Part shown: piece after piece, positions 27,412 through 37,276 of the stretch
How the letters are laid out: the number at the start of each line of letters is the position of its first letter
How positions within the stretch are numbered: the first letter of the stretch is position 1
Origin: Gammaproteobacteria bacterium (ex Lamellibrachia satsuma)
Lineage (GTDB): Bacteria > Pseudomonadota > Gammaproteobacteria > Chromatiales > Chromatiaceae
Assembly (NCBI GenBank): GCA_019623805.1
Contig: CP053680.1
Coordinates: 1,302,001 to 1,366,000, forward strand
Direction of reading: 5' to 3'
DNA length: 64,000 bases
Position numbers and translations under genes: made by a program
The notes under the pieces: model-generated
What the model was told of the DNA's origin: nothing
Databases searched by the model: none
The model's input: the letters and a program-made list of their open reading frames with translations, nothing else

Positions 27412-27909
27412 ATGCTACTCTTTCCCCCCCCAGGACAGACCCAGGTCAACACCTTGAACGAAGATCACAAAAGCAATCAGCGTATCCTCCGCTCGGGAGA
27501 ACGTGCCGAGCACTATTTCGCTGAGGGTTACTGCTGCTCAGAGGCGATCTTGCTCGCCATGGCCGATATCTATCCCAACAGCGCCAAAACTGAGGTTGCC
27601 GGCCTTGCCAGTGGCCTATGCGGCGGCATGGGCAACAAAAAGGCCACCTGCGGCGTCTTCACCGGTGGTGCGGCAGCATTCGGTTTGGTCGCGGGGAAAG
27701 CACCGCAGAAAGGCGGTAACAGACAGATCAAGGAACTGGCCTCACGTTACCATGAGATATTGGAACAGGAGGCCGGAGGACAGATCTGTGAAGAGATACT
27801 CAAACAGATGGGAATAGGTAATTTGAACAAGCGTCAGTGCAAAAAACTGACACGTCGCGGCAGCGAACTATTAGCCCAACTAATTGAACAGAGCAAACTG
27901 GCAACGTAA
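27412..27909 (+). CDS. C_GCAxxG_C_C family redox-type protein
   Basis: Residues about 35-140 match the C_GCAxxG_C_C family: GYCCSEAILLAM, SGLCGGMGNKKATCGVFTGG and C-terminal Cys at QICEEIL and KRQCKKL. The spaced cysteines suggest metal or redox chemistry; no reaction is established. Start is unsure: ATG at 27412 gives 165 residues, but the hydrophobic, Pro-rich first 14 look non-native and TTG at 27454 (LNEDHKSNQ) is a fair alternative. It lies convergent with the hemolysin III gene (23-bp gap between stops). Confidence 0.75.
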   Translation: MLLFPPPGQTQVNTLNEDHKSNQRILRSGERAEHYFAEGYCCSEAILLAMADIYPNSAKTEVAGLASGLCGGMGNKKATCGVFTGGAAAFGLVAGKAPQKGGNRQIKELASRYHEILEQEAGGQICEEILKQMGIGNLNKRQCKKLTRRGSELLAQLIEQSKLAT

Positions 27910-27931
27910 AAAATCGTCCAGTCAGATGATC

Positions 27932-28594
27932 TCATCCGGGAGCATTCGGCACGACGTAGAAAAGTATGGAAAAAAAGTGGAATATGCTGCCACCCAGAAC
28001 GAACAGGTGCCAGACGGCATGATGGTAGGCCAAACGCTTCCATACATAGAAAATGACACCCAGCGAATAACAGAGCCCACCGGCCAACAACAGAAGCAGT
28101 CCACCGGTACCGACAGACTCCAGCATCGGCTGGATAGCGATGACGACCAGCCAGCCCAACCCGAGATAGAGGCTGATGGAGAGACGCTTATAGCGTTTGC
28201 GGGCAATCAATTCGAGTGCCATGCCGGCCAGCGCAATACCCCAGACCAGACCAAAAAGCGTCCAGCCCCATGGACCCCGCAGATTGACCAGGGTAAATGG
28301 TGTGTAGGTACCCGCGATAAGCAGAAAGATGGAGGCATGATCCAGCTGCCTCAGCAACTGCTTCGCCCTCGGCAAGGGGATACCATGATATAGCGTCGAG
28401 GCGGTGTAGCAGAGGATCAGAGTGACGCCATAGACAGTACTGCTGATGATGTGCCAGGCGTCGCCATAGAGCGAAGAGAAAGTCACCAGGATGACAAGCC
28501 CCGCAATACTGAGAGGAATGCCCACACCATGAGTAACTGCATGGGCAATCTCTTCACCCAGGCTGTAACGCGCAGTCAGGGTCTCTGTTGGCAT
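27932..28594 (-). CDS. hemolysin III / PAQR family membrane protein
   Basis: Seven-helix integral membrane protein, 220 residues. Family residues are visible: EEIAHAVTHGVGIPLSIAGL at the start, YHGIPLPRAKQLLRQLDHAS with the conserved Asp-His, YTPFTLVNLRG, and the C-terminal HHAVWHLFVLGGSIFHFFSI, whose histidines form a putative zinc site with the Asp. Related to bacterial YqfA and eukaryotic PAQR receptors; despite the name, haemolysis is not a proven role. Monocistronic. Confidence 0.9.
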   Translation of the reverse strand: MPTETLTARYSLGEEIAHAVTHGVGIPLSIAGLVILVTFSSLYGDAWHIISSTVYGVTLILCYTASTLYHGIPLPRAKQLLRQLDHASIFLLIAGTYTPFTLVNLRGPWGWTLFGLVWGIALAGMALELIARKRYKRLSISLYLGLGWLVVIAIQPMLESVGTGGLLLLLAGGLCYSLGVIFYVWKRLAYHHAVWHLFVLGGSIFHFFSILFYVVPNAPG

Positions 28595-28908
28595 TTTCAG
28601 GCCTCTTCACTGAAGTAATATTTCTGATCGGCCAAAACGGCCGGCATCCGCCAGGGAACAGACCACAGGCTCCCCGATCCAGAATGGGGCCCACCACAAT
28701 ATGTGTCAAGTCGATGAAAAACAGAGTCCCTAAGAGTCCAAGTGTAGTCGGCTCTGTGCAATACGCAGATTTAAATGGAAAACTGTTGCCTTCCCTCAAT
28801 CATTGAGCGGATTTTCCACTTGGTTGCAGCTCCGAAAATCGGTAGGGTACATAGTTATTTGGCGGTGTGTAATCTGCACCAGACAACTAATCGAGATGGA
28901 CGTAGGAT

Positions 28909-29712
28909 ATGAGCGAAATTGACCAGTATCTCATCAAAGAAGAACCCTATTATCAGTCACAGGCCGATGAGGTAGCGCTCTACGAAGCTGCCTATGCAGC
29001 GCGCCTGCCGATAATGGTCAAAGGCCCCACCGGTTGCGGAAAATCCCGCTTTATCGAACATATGGCCTGGAAGATGGGCAAACCCCTGATCACAGTGGCC
29101 TGCAACGAGGATATGACCGCCTCTGACCTGGTGGGACGCTACCTGCTCGATGCCGACGGCACCCGCTGGCTGGACGGCCCACTCACCGTTGCTGCCCGCA
29201 TCGGCGCCATCTGCTATCTCGACGAGGTGGTCGAGGCACGTCAGGACACCACGGTGGTGATCCACCCGCTGACCGACCATCGCCGCACCCTGCCCCTGGA
29301 CAAGAAGGGCGAGGTGGTCACCGCACACCCCGATTTCCAGCTGGTAATCTCCTACAATCCCGGCTACCAATCACTGATGAAGGATCTCAAACAGTCAACC
29401 AAGCAGCGTTTCTCCGCCCTTGATTTTGACTATGCTTCCGCTTCCCTGGAGTCAGGTATCGTGGCCAAAGAGACCGGCATTGACGAGACGATTGCCGGAA
29501 AACTGGTCACCATCGGCGGGACTGCCCGTAATCTGAAAGGCCATGGCCTGGATGAGGGCATCTCCACCCGTCTGCTGGTCTACGCCGCGCAACTGATCAA
29601 CGGAGGCATAGATCCGGTAGCTGCCTGCCGCATGGCCCTGGTGCGTCCGATTACAGACGATGCCGACATCGTCGCCACCCTGGACCATGCCATCGATGCG
29701 GTCTTTGGCTGA
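28909..29712 (+). CDS. cbbQ: RuBisCO activase AAA+ subunit CbbQ
   Basis: MoxR-type AAA+ ATPase that forms hexamers and, with CbbO, pulls inhibitory sugar phosphates out of RuBisCO. 267 residues. Walker A GPTGCGKS (about 38-45), Walker [12 protein letters not shown], sensor region [20 protein letters not shown] with QRF arginine finger. The C-terminal CbbQ_C domain has [13 protein letters not shown]. Start follows GTAGGAT. cbbO follows after 216 bp. Confidence 0.96.
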   Translation: MSEIDQYLIKEEPYYQSQADEVALYEAAYAARLPIMVKGPTGCGKSRFIEHMAWKMGKPLITVACNEDMTASDLVGRYLLDADGTRWLDGPLTVAARIGAICYLDEVVEARQDTTVVIHPLTDHRRTLPLDKKGEVVTAHPDFQLVISYNPGYQSLMKDLKQSTKQRFSALDFDYASASLESGIVAKETGIDETIAGKLVTIGGTARNLKGHGLDEGISTRLLVYAAQLINGGIDPVAACRMALVRPITDDADIVATLDHAIDAVFG

Positions 29713-29928
29713 TTTTGGTTATTTATCCACAGACTGCAACGATTCAGCTTGATTTTAATTATGTGCTTTTTTTGTAGGTTTGGTTAGATGCGCATTACTC
29801 CAAATGATCATTTTACCTACAAGCTTCGCGCGTATCGTAACCCAACAGCAGTTTGTCGGGTTAGGCTGAAATGCGCTGAATAGTTACTGCGGACCCAATA
29901 TTCAAACAACCCCGGCAACAGGTGTGGC
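29713..29928. other. cbbQ-cbbO intergenic region with a decayed palindromic repeat
   Basis: No gene. ATGCGCATTACTCC (near 29788) and GCTGAAATGCGC (near 29866) face each other, and GTAACCCAAC (29837) opposes GTCGGGTTAGGC (29854), the pattern of a diverged REP-like palindrome. It separates two genes that are often adjacent in other species. Confidence 0.4.
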
Positions 29929-32184
29929 ATGCCAATCAACTCAGATCAGCTAGAACAGTATCGCGATCAACTCTCATGTGGTTTCGAGCAGTTGGACCCG
30001 ATATTCGGCGACTGCATGGAAGAGGCGCTCGCCCTTCTCTCCGAGCAGGGTGTCGATGACTATCTGGAAGGCGCCTCCATGGCCTGCAAGATCGGCCGCG
30101 GGGTTGAGCCTGTCATCATCTACCTCGAAGAGATGCCACAGTTGGCTGTCCATGTGGGTGAGGCCGCCTTATCCCTGGTCTCCAAGAGCGTCTGGCGTAT
30201 CTCCCGCAGCCCCAACGGCAAAGCAATCCTGCCTTTTCTCCAGGTACTGCCCGAGGCCAGCCGCCGGCTCGGCAGCCTTGAGCTGTTTGAGAACTACGTC
30301 AAGCTGATCATGGATACCATGGACAGAACCACTGGCTCCGTCCACGGCTTTCACACCACCATCCCCAGCCCTTCGCTCCCCGATCTGCTGAAGAAGATGC
30401 CCTATCTGCTCAGCCAGCTATCCTGCAACGGGTTGAAAAACTGGATCGACTACGGTGTTCGCAACTACACCAAGAATCCACAGCGTCAGATCGACTACTT
30501 CAGCCTGCAGTCCGCCGACAGCCGCGCCATTCTGCAACGCGAGCGTCACGGCACGCTCTTCTACGATAACGAACGCAAACTCGACTACTACATGCAGGCT
30601 TTGTGGGAGATCAAAGAGCAGCTGGTACCCTACTCCGAAGGTTTCGACGAACTGCGCAAACCCATGCCCTATTACGATCCACTTGGGGTCCGGGTACCCG
30701 ATGTCTACGACGACTTCAACGGAGTCAGCGGCATCAACCGCTATCGTGCCCTGCTGGCCCACGTCGCCGCTCACAAGACCTGGACACGGCAGATCGTGGC
30801 AGATAACTTCAGCCCCTTCCAACGGGTCGCCATCGAGATGTTCGAGGACTCACGGGTAGAGATGCTGGCGATGCGACACTACCCCGGCCTGCGGAGACTC
30901 TGGACGGCGCTACACCCCAAGCCCATCGAAGACGACTGCCACTCTGAAGAGGAGTCCTGCATCCGCCACCGTCTGGCGATGTTCTCCTACGCCCTGCTCA
31001 ACCCTGACCACGGCTATCAGAACCCCGATCTGCTTGAGTTCGTACAGCGTTTTCACGAAATCATGGCTGAGAGCGAATCAAACACCAAGGAGATCTCCGG
31101 CCTGGCCATCTCCTACATTGCCCGTACTCGCCGTCAAGCCGATCTCGCCGCAAAGATCTACTTCAAAGATACAGAAGTCAGTTACCGGGACGACAACCGC
31201 CACATGTGGATCTTCATCGAAGAGGGCGATGAAGAGGAGATGTTTGACGCCGAATCGAAACGCAAGACGTCAGAAGAGAAACTTGAAGGTCTGCCGCCCC
31301 GCCACTATCCAGAGTGGGACTACAAGGCCAAGACCTACAACCCAGATTACGTCAGCCTCTACGAAAGCCTGCATCCCGGTGGTAACCCTGCCGAGATAGA
31401 CGTACTGCTGGCCAAACACAGCAGCCTGGCCAAGCAACTGAAAAAAATGCTCGATCTGCTCAAGCCTCAGCAACTGGTGCGCATCCGCTATCAGGAAGAG
31501 GGAAGCGAGCTCGACCTGGATGTCGCCATCCGCTCCCTCATCGATTTCAAGAGCGGTGCCCAACCCGACCCCCGCATCAACATGAGCCACCGCACCGACG
31601 GTCGCGACCTGGCCGTCATGCTGCTCATCGACCTGTCAGAATCGGTCGACCAGATTCCCGCCGGTTGCGACCAGTCGATTCTGCAATTGAGCAAAGAGGC
31701 CGTCACCCTGCTTGGCTGGGCCATCGAACAATTGGGGGACGCTTTTGCCATAGCTGGCTTCTCATCCAATACCCGCCACGAGGTGCGCTACCAACACATC
31801 AAGGGGTACGGCGAACACTGGGACGACACGGTCAAAGGACGTCTGGCCAGCATGCATGCCGGCTGGTCCACCCGCATGGGCGCCGCCATACGCCATGCCA
31901 GCCACTACCTTAGCGCACGCCAGGCCGACAAAAAACTGATGTTGATTCTTACCGATGGCGAACCTGCAGATATAGATACCAATGATGACAGGCAACTCAT
32001 CGAAGACAGCCGCAAGGCGGTAGTCGAAGCCGACCAGGAAGGCATCTACACCTACTGCATCAACCTCGACCCCAAGGCCGACGAGTACGTGAAGGACATC
32101 TTCGGCAACCAGTACACCGTCATCGACCGTGTCGAGCGACTACCCGAGCAGCTACCCAAACTCTTCATGGCGCTGACGAAGTAA
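29929..32184 (+). CDS. cbbO: RuBisCO activase adaptor CbbO (von Willebrand factor A domain)
   Basis: Partner of CbbQ; its VWA domain docks on RuBisCO and positions the AAA+ ring. 751 residues. The N-terminal about 1-540 is CbbO-specific; the C-terminal VWA domain (about 560-751) has an intact MIDAS: LLIDLSESVDQI (DxSxS), the Thr in GWSTRMGAAI and ILTDGEPADID. NorD/CoxE-like proteins share this design. The start ATG at 29929 has only weak upstream signals (GGTGTGGC). A long inverted repeat follows the stop. Confidence 0.95.
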   Translation: MPINSDQLEQYRDQLSCGFEQLDPIFGDCMEEALALLSEQGVDDYLEGASMACKIGRGVEPVIIYLEEMPQLAVHVGEAALSLVSKSVWRISRSPNGKAILPFLQVLPEASRRLGSLELFENYVKLIMDTMDRTTGSVHGFHTTIPSPSLPDLLKKMPYLLSQLSCNGLKNWIDYGVRNYTKNPQRQIDYFSLQSADSRAILQRERHGTLFYDNERKLDYYMQALWEIKEQLVPYSEGFDELRKPMPYYDPLGVRVPDVYDDFNGVSGINRYRALLAHVAAHKTWTRQIVADNFSPFQRVAIEMFEDSRVEMLAMRHYPGLRRLWTALHPKPIEDDCHSEEESCIRHRLAMFSYALLNPDHGYQNPDLLEFVQRFHEIMAESESNTKEISGLAISYIARTRRQADLAAKIYFKDTEVSYRDDNRHMWIFIEEGDEEEMFDAESKRKTSEEKLEGLPPRHYPEWDYKAKTYNPDYVSLYESLHPGGNPAEIDVLLAKHSSLAKQLKKMLDLLKPQQLVRIRYQEEGSELDLDVAIRSLIDFKSGAQPDPRINMSHRTDGRDLAVMLLIDLSESVDQIPAGCDQSILQLSKEAVTLLGWAIEQLGDAFAIAGFSSNTRHEVRYQHIKGYGEHWDDTVKGRLASMHAGWSTRMGAAIRHASHYLSARQADKKLMLILTDGEPADIDTNDDRQLIEDSRKAVVEADQEGIYTYCINLDPKADEYVKDIFGNQYTVIDRVERLPEQLPKLFMALTK

Positions 32185-32185
32185 A

Positions 32186-32275
32186 ATAAAGGCGAAAAGG
32201 ATTTCCGATATTTGATGACAATGGGTGGTGCTCGCTTGGAACTCTCAAGCACCCAATCCTTTAACCTTTCGCCTT
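32186..32275. terminator. long imperfect hairpin after cbbO
   Basis: AAAGGCGAAA (32189) opposes TTTCGCCTTT (32265), with AGGATT/AATCCT inside and GGGTGGTGC/GCACCC plus CTTG/CAAG toward the tip. It fills the gap after cbbO. It may end transcription, but no clean T-run follows, so an RNA-stabilising or small repeat element is also possible. Confidence 0.45.
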
Positions 32276-32355
32276 TCGCTTATCCCAACCTACAATAGCG
32301 TGTATAATTTCTCGTTCACCTGAACATTTTCAAACCGAGTGATCATCCGATCCGC

Positions 32356-33411
32356 ATGAAACAGACTGACGACCTTCGCATCAAAGCGATCATAGAACTG
32401 AGTTCCCCTGCCCAGGTGCATGAAGAGCTTCCCATCAGCGATTCGGCCGCTGATACTGTTTATGCTGCGAGACAGGCGGTACACCGCATTCTGCACGACG
32501 AGGATGATCGACTGCTGGTAATCATCGGTCCCTGCTCGGCCCACGACCCGGAAGCCGCACTGGAGTACGCCAAACGTCTGCAGCCGGTGCGTGAAGCACT
32601 GAAAGATGAGCTTGAGATCATCATGCGCGTATACTTTGAAAAACCACGCACCACCGTCGGTTGGAAGGGGTTGATAAACGACCCGGATATCGATGACAGT
32701 TTTGAAATCAATAAAGGCCTGCGATTGGCCAGGAAACTGCTGCTCGACATCAATAATCTCGGCGTTCCTGCCGGCACCGAATATCTTGACCTGATCAGCC
32801 CGCAATATATTGCAGACCTGATCAGCTGGGGCGCTATCGGCGCCCGCACCACAGAAAGCCAGGCACATCGTGAACTGGCCTCAGGACTCTCCTGCCCGGT
32901 GGGCTTCAAAAACGCTACCAACGGCAGCATGAGGGTCGCTCTCGATGCCATCCGCTCATCCTCCAGACCGCACCATTTTCTTTCAGTCACGAAAGAGGGA
33001 CGTTCCGCTATTTTCTCGACTAGCGGCAACGATGATTGCCACGTCATTCTGCGCGGAGGAAGCCGGCCAAACTACGACTCCGAAAGCATCAATATTGCAG
33101 CAGATGAGATGGAAGCTACCGGTCAGCAACCACGTATGATGGTCGATTTCAGCCACGCCAACAGCCGCAAGCAGCATAAGCGCCAGCTGCTAGTTGGCCT
33201 GGATGTCGCCAGCCAGATCAGCCGCGGTGATACGCGTATCATGGGGGCAATGATTGAAAGTTTCCTTGTCGCCGGCAGACAAGACCGTGAAGAGGCCAAA
33301 CCTCTGACCTATGGCCAAAGCATCACCGATGCCTGCATCAGCTGGGATGACAGCACACCATTACTTGAGGCGTTGGCCAGCGCTGTTCGTGCAAGAAGGA
33401 AAGAACACTAA
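32356..33411 (+). CDS. aroG: 3-deoxy-7-phosphoheptulonate (DAHP) synthase, class I
   Basis: First enzyme of the shikimate pathway; condenses PEP and erythrose 4-phosphate, the latter also a Calvin-cycle intermediate. 351 residues. Family blocks: LVIIGPCSAHDPEAALEYA, IMRVYFEKPRTTVGWKGLIN, GTEYLDLISPQYIADLISWG, GARTTESQAHRELASGLSCP and VDFSHANSRK. The symbol among aroF/G/H cannot be set without knowing which amino acid inhibits it. Confidence 0.94.
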   Translation: MKQTDDLRIKAIIELSSPAQVHEELPISDSAADTVYAARQAVHRILHDEDDRLLVIIGPCSAHDPEAALEYAKRLQPVREALKDELEIIMRVYFEKPRTTVGWKGLINDPDIDDSFEINKGLRLARKLLLDINNLGVPAGTEYLDLISPQYIADLISWGAIGARTTESQAHRELASGLSCPVGFKNATNGSMRVALDAIRSSSRPHHFLSVTKEGRSAIFSTSGNDDCHVILRGGSRPNYDSESINIAADEMEATGQQPRMMVDFSHANSRKQHKRQLLVGLDVASQISRGDTRIMGAMIESFLVAGRQDREEAKPLTYGQSITDACISWDDSTPLLEALASAVRARRKEH

Positions 33412-33552
33412 GTTTTCGACAATAGAAGCTGGGATCGGCCGATAAAACGTGCGCCAGCACAAATTCCCAGACCAATTCAGTTGACCCCTCATTTACTTGG
33501 CAGTAGTCTCAAGTGGGAAAAATCATTCCGCTTAACTGCAGGATAATCGTGC

Positions 33553-35643
33553 ATGCCTGATCCAGCGATCGAAATACTCATCATCGGTAACGCCATGACT
33601 GAGGTAGAGAGTTACATCTCATCCCTGCGCAACTCAGGTGTAACGGTTCACGCCAATCGCCTGGATCAGGACGATAAACGAATTGCCAAGGAGGTCCGTT
33701 CCGCTTCATCGCTCGACATGGTGATCTATACTGCCGAATCAGGTGATATCGGCATCGAGCATCTGATGTCGCTACTCCAGAAGTATGGCGTTGCTGTTCC
33801 GGTAATCGTCCTAAGCGACCCAGGCAATGAGGAGTTCATCGTTTACGCCATGAACCAAGGCGTGAAGGATGTCGTTGCACGCAAAAACGGCGAACATCTC
33901 ACCCTGGCAGTCAAACGGGAATTCAGCAGCCTGCTCACGAAGCGAAAACTCGACAAAACCAAAAATCTGTTGAATGAGGCAGAATCACGTTGCCACACAC
34001 TGATCCAGAGCTCACGTGAAGCCATTGCCTATATCCATGAGGGCATGCATGTCGAGGCAAACCCGGCTTATCTCCAGATGTTCGGTCAGGTTGAGCAAGA
34101 GGAGATTGAAGGTCTGCCGATCCTCGATATGATTGCCCCATCAGAACATAAGAAATTCAAAAAAATTCTACGCTCCCTTTCCGCAGATCATGAACAGAAT
34201 GCAGAGATAGAGGTCAGTTGCCTTCGTGACGATGAAAAGGAGTTCTCCGCCCAGCTCAGTTTTTCCCCTGCCAGTATCGATGGAGAACCCTGTACCCAAT
34301 TGGTTATTCGTGACCAAACGAACGACAGACAGCTAGAGGATAAGCTGCGGTTGCTAAGCACCCAGGACTCACATACCGGCCTCTACAATCGGCAACACTT
34401 TCTCAGTATTTTGGAGGAAACCACTCGTCAGCAGCAAGATCAGGATTCAGCGACTCACAGCCTGCTCTACATCACACTGGACAATTTTCAGGAGATTCGC
34501 AACAGCGCCGGAATTGCAGCAAGTGACAGCGTGCTCAATGAGGTCGCAGATATCCTGACCGGCCTGACCCATACTGACGATCTGCTTGCCCGCTTCGGGG
34601 ATCACACATTTACTCTACTTACACCGCTGACAGACAGACAGGAAGTGGAATCACTCGCTGTTCGCATTTGCAACGAGATCGATGCTCGCAAATACGCCGA
34701 GACTGCAAATTACATCAGCCCCACCAGCAGCGTTGGCATCGCCTTCTCTTTGCCGGAAATAGCCGGGGGCCAGGAATTCCTCAACCTCGCCTACCATGCA
34801 TGCGAAAATGCGCGTCAGCAGGGTGGAAATCAGTTCTTTGTCTCCATCGCAGCGACCCAGCAGGAAGAAGAGGATGAAGCCGGCAACGAGACAGATCTCA
34901 GCCACCTGATCCAGCACGCGCTTGAAAACGATCAGTTCAAACTGGTCTACCAACCCATTATCAGCTTACAGGGAGATACCAGGGAAAACTACGCGGTACT
35001 GGTGCGACTCATCGATCACAACAATGAGGAAATTCAGCCCAACTATTTTCTCAAGCAAACCGATGAGATGGGAAAGATGGCTGCAGTGGATAGATGGGTT
35101 ATCCGGCATGCCATTGCTGAACTCTCTGCACAGCGGAAGAATGGGCGCAAGATCAACTTCTTTATCAACATCTCCGGCACAACACTGGAAGACGATACCC
35201 TGCTGTTATGGATCTGTGACTGCCTGCGAGAATTCGAGGCCAAGGGACCCTGGGTCATTTTCCAGATAAGCGACAGTGACGCACGCGCTCATCTGCAACA
35301 GGTGCAGAAACTGACTGAAGGCCTACAGAAGATCAAATGCCAACTCTCCATCGACCACTTTGGACTCACCCCCAAACCGGAGACATTGCTGCGTAACCTG
35401 CCGATCAACTACATTCAGTTCGATCCAAAATTTCTTGATGACCTGGCTGGCAACCAGGAAAAGCAGGATGCGCTCAATGAAGCAAACAGGATTGGCCAAT
35501 CCTACAACGTAAAAACTGTCGCCACAGGCATTGAAGATGCCAACAGTCTGGCGATACTCTGGTCTATTGGGGTGAACTATATAAGGGGCTATTTCCTGCA
35601 GGAACCCTCCCCTACCATCAGCTATGACTTCAAGCAATCCTGA
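33553..35643 (+). CDS. fimX: FimX-like REC-PAS-GGDEF-EAL c-di-GMP effector
   Basis: 696 residues, close to the length of Pseudomonas FimX, which binds c-di-GMP and controls type IV pilus assembly. The REC-like domain (about 1-125) lacks the phospho-acceptor Asp motif. A PAS domain (about 145-245) follows. The GGDEF domain (about 265-425) has RFGDHTF instead of GGDEF, so no cyclase. The EAL domain (about 440-690) reads YAVLVRL instead of ExLxR and lacks hydrolase acids, so it should bind rather than cut c-di-GMP. No pilus genes are beside it. Confidence 0.82.
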   Translation: MPDPAIEILIIGNAMTEVESYISSLRNSGVTVHANRLDQDDKRIAKEVRSASSLDMVIYTAESGDIGIEHLMSLLQKYGVAVPVIVLSDPGNEEFIVYAMNQGVKDVVARKNGEHLTLAVKREFSSLLTKRKLDKTKNLLNEAESRCHTLIQSSREAIAYIHEGMHVEANPAYLQMFGQVEQEEIEGLPILDMIAPSEHKKFKKILRSLSADHEQNAEIEVSCLRDDEKEFSAQLSFSPASIDGEPCTQLVIRDQTNDRQLEDKLRLLSTQDSHTGLYNRQHFLSILEETTRQQQDQDSATHSLLYITLDNFQEIRNSAGIAASDSVLNEVADILTGLTHTDDLLARFGDHTFTLLTPLTDRQEVESLAVRICNEIDARKYAETANYISPTSSVGIAFSLPEIAGGQEFLNLAYHACENARQQGGNQFFVSIAATQQEEEDEAGNETDLSHLIQHALENDQFKLVYQPIISLQGDTRENYAVLVRLIDHNNEEIQPNYFLKQTDEMGKMAAVDRWVIRHAIAELSAQRKNGRKINFFINISGTTLEDDTLLLWICDCLREFEAKGPWVIFQISDSDARAHLQQVQKLTEGLQKIKCQLSIDHFGLTPKPETLLRNLPINYIQFDPKFLDDLAGNQEKQDALNEANRIGQSYNVKTVATGIEDANSLAILWSIGVNYIRGYFLQEPSPTISYDFKQS

Positions 35644-35685
35644 CAGCTGAAAAATCAAAACATTTCAGGCTTCCTGGCGGGCAAC

Positions 35686-35719
35686 AAAAAGCCCCGCAGG
35701 GAGTCCCGGCAGGGCTTTT
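35686..35719. terminator. terminator between convergent genes
   Basis: AAAAGCCC (35697 region) pairs with GGGCTTTT (35712-35719), with inner imperfect pairing. It lies between the fimX stop and the stop of the gene at 35741 and can serve both. Confidence 0.65.
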
Positions 35720-35740
35720 CAGCTAAGACCAGCAAGAATG

Positions 35741-36250
35741 TCACCACGGCATAAACGAGTTCCACTTTGTCATGGGTCTGGATACATCCCGTATATTGCG
35801 ATTCATCGAACGCATATCGTGCGACATGTAGTAGGTTGACTCGGTCATGGACTTCATCGAATCACTCATGGTATCCATACTTGACAGGATAGGCTCCAAA
35901 GTCCTTACATCCTGAGCCATCGAATCAACACTGACAGCCATGGTGCGCACATTTGCAGTCAACTGCCCCACACTGTCGGTCATACTCTGCACGTTACTTG
36001 CCATGATACTCATGTTGGAATCGACACTGAGAGCAAGAAAATGGACATCTTTCGCCAAACTAAAGATCAGATAGAATCCATAGGCGGCAAGTAAAATAAA
36101 AGCAAAAAGTGACGGGTAAACAATCAATTCCCAGCGCCTTGCGCTGGTTTCAAAGGCCATGGAAAGTCTATCCATGCCGTATTGTTCACGCTTATTCTCG
36201 TCGGCTTCAGCAGTTTTTTCAGCTACAGCCTTCTCTTTTTCAGTCATCAA
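35741..36250 (-). CDS. single-TM protein with long Met/Ser-rich coiled-coil region, unknown function
   Basis: A 169-residue protein I do not recognise. A charged N-terminus (about 1-40) is cytoplasmic; a TM helix (IVYPSLFAFILLAAYGFYLI, about 42-64) follows. The rest (about 70-155) repeats a heptad-like pattern of M/V, S and D (SMTDSVGQLTANV, AVSVDSMAQDV, SSMDTMSDSMKSMTESTYYM), expected to form a periplasmic coiled coil with few charges. It ends MTKWNSFMPW. It could be a scaffold or spacer in the envelope. Confidence 0.65.
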   Translation of the reverse strand: MMTEKEKAVAEKTAEADENKREQYGMDRLSMAFETSARRWELIVYPSLFAFILLAAYGFYLIFSLAKDVHFLALSVDSNMSIMASNVQSMTDSVGQLTANVRTMAVSVDSMAQDVRTLEPILSSMDTMSDSMKSMTESTYYMSHDMRSMNRNIRDVSRPMTKWNSFMPW

Positions 36251-36411
36251 TACAATACCCTACTCACATATGAGTAACTACTGAGTCTAGCATAGACTAG
36301 ACTTATCACAATAACGCGTAAAGTATATATTAATACTCTAATATATTCCAGGTAACTGGCTTTTATTGTTCATTTTTTCTTGACTCAATCCCCCCATCAA
36401 CCCACTGAAAC

Positions 36412-36437
36412 AAAAAAGCCCGGCAGTGCCGGGCTTC
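36412..36437. terminator. terminator after the DUF302 gene
   Basis: AAGCCCGGCA and TGCCGGGCTT with a tiny loop, preceded by A-run, 25 bases beyond the DUF302 stop at 36462 in its reading direction. Confidence 0.7.
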
Positions 36438-36461
36438 AGTTAAACATTGATGACCTTGACG

Positions 36462-37055
36462 TTAAAACTCGCCGGTAGCGCCCCGATTCATAATATCAAG
36501 AATATACTCCTTCACCTGTATAGCTTCCTGCTTCAATTCAGGAGGCAAAGGTTTGCCACCATAGATCATCAGGTCCATATTGAGTGCAACCAGCCAGAGC
36601 TTTCCCGCCTGATCTTCGATCAATGTGACCCGGCAAGGCAAGTAGGCCGAATAGGCGTCGGAATAGTCAAGCATAATCGCTGCAGTCAGGGAGTTGCAGA
36701 AGAGAAAGATCTTGACGAATCGGTAACTCTCCCCTTTTTTCGCTTCGATATCCTTGGAAAGCGGCAGTTCACCCACATGCGACATGTTGTGTTCGTTAGC
36801 AACGAACTTCATGGTCTCTTCGACTTCTTCTGCCGTCAGCCCCTCTTCAACCGGAATTTTCCAGATCGAGGCCTCTGCTGCATTTTTTGTCTCCAAAAGC
36901 TTTTCAATCATCTCCATATAAGCCTTTCCTGCCCCTGGGTCGAAACCTGATAAGACATCGCTATACTTGCCATACAGCGCGCCAATCCCAAGCACTGCGA
37001 CCAGACCAATCATCGCCAATATATTTCTGATAAATCCCATCTCTCTCTCCACCAA
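36462..37055 (-). CDS. DUF302 domain protein with N-terminal membrane anchor
   Basis: 197 residues. A hydrophobic N-terminus (FIRNILAMIGLVAVLGIGAL) anchors or exports it. Residues about 60-195 match DUF302, a fold common in sulfur-oxidising and other proteobacteria: EETMKFVANEHNMSHVGELP, YRFVKIFLFCNSLTAAIMLD, YLPCRVTLIEDQAGKLWLVA. A role in sulfur metabolism or lipid binding has been proposed from context for some members but is unproven. Monocistronic, 221 bp after parA. Confidence 0.82.
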   Translation of the reverse strand: MVEREMGFIRNILAMIGLVAVLGIGALYGKYSDVLSGFDPGAGKAYMEMIEKLLETKNAAEASIWKIPVEEGLTAEEVEETMKFVANEHNMSHVGELPLSKDIEAKKGESYRFVKIFLFCNSLTAAIMLDYSDAYSAYLPCRVTLIEDQAGKLWLVALNMDLMIYGGKPLPPELKQEAIQVKEYILDIMNRGATGEF

Positions 37056-37276
37056 TCTCGTCTGATGCCCGTAGAGTCCGCATCATTATGATTATATAAA
37101 CGCGCTAAAATCGCGTCACTTTTATGCAAGTGTCCATCAGAAAAGATAATTCTCTACAAAAGACACAAAACTGTTGGCGAAAGAAAACATTGTTAATCAA
37201 TCTCTGGCCTTAGTGATCTTTGCATTCTTTGTGGTTGGATATGGTTTTCCGGACGGACACTAATTATTGTCTATGG

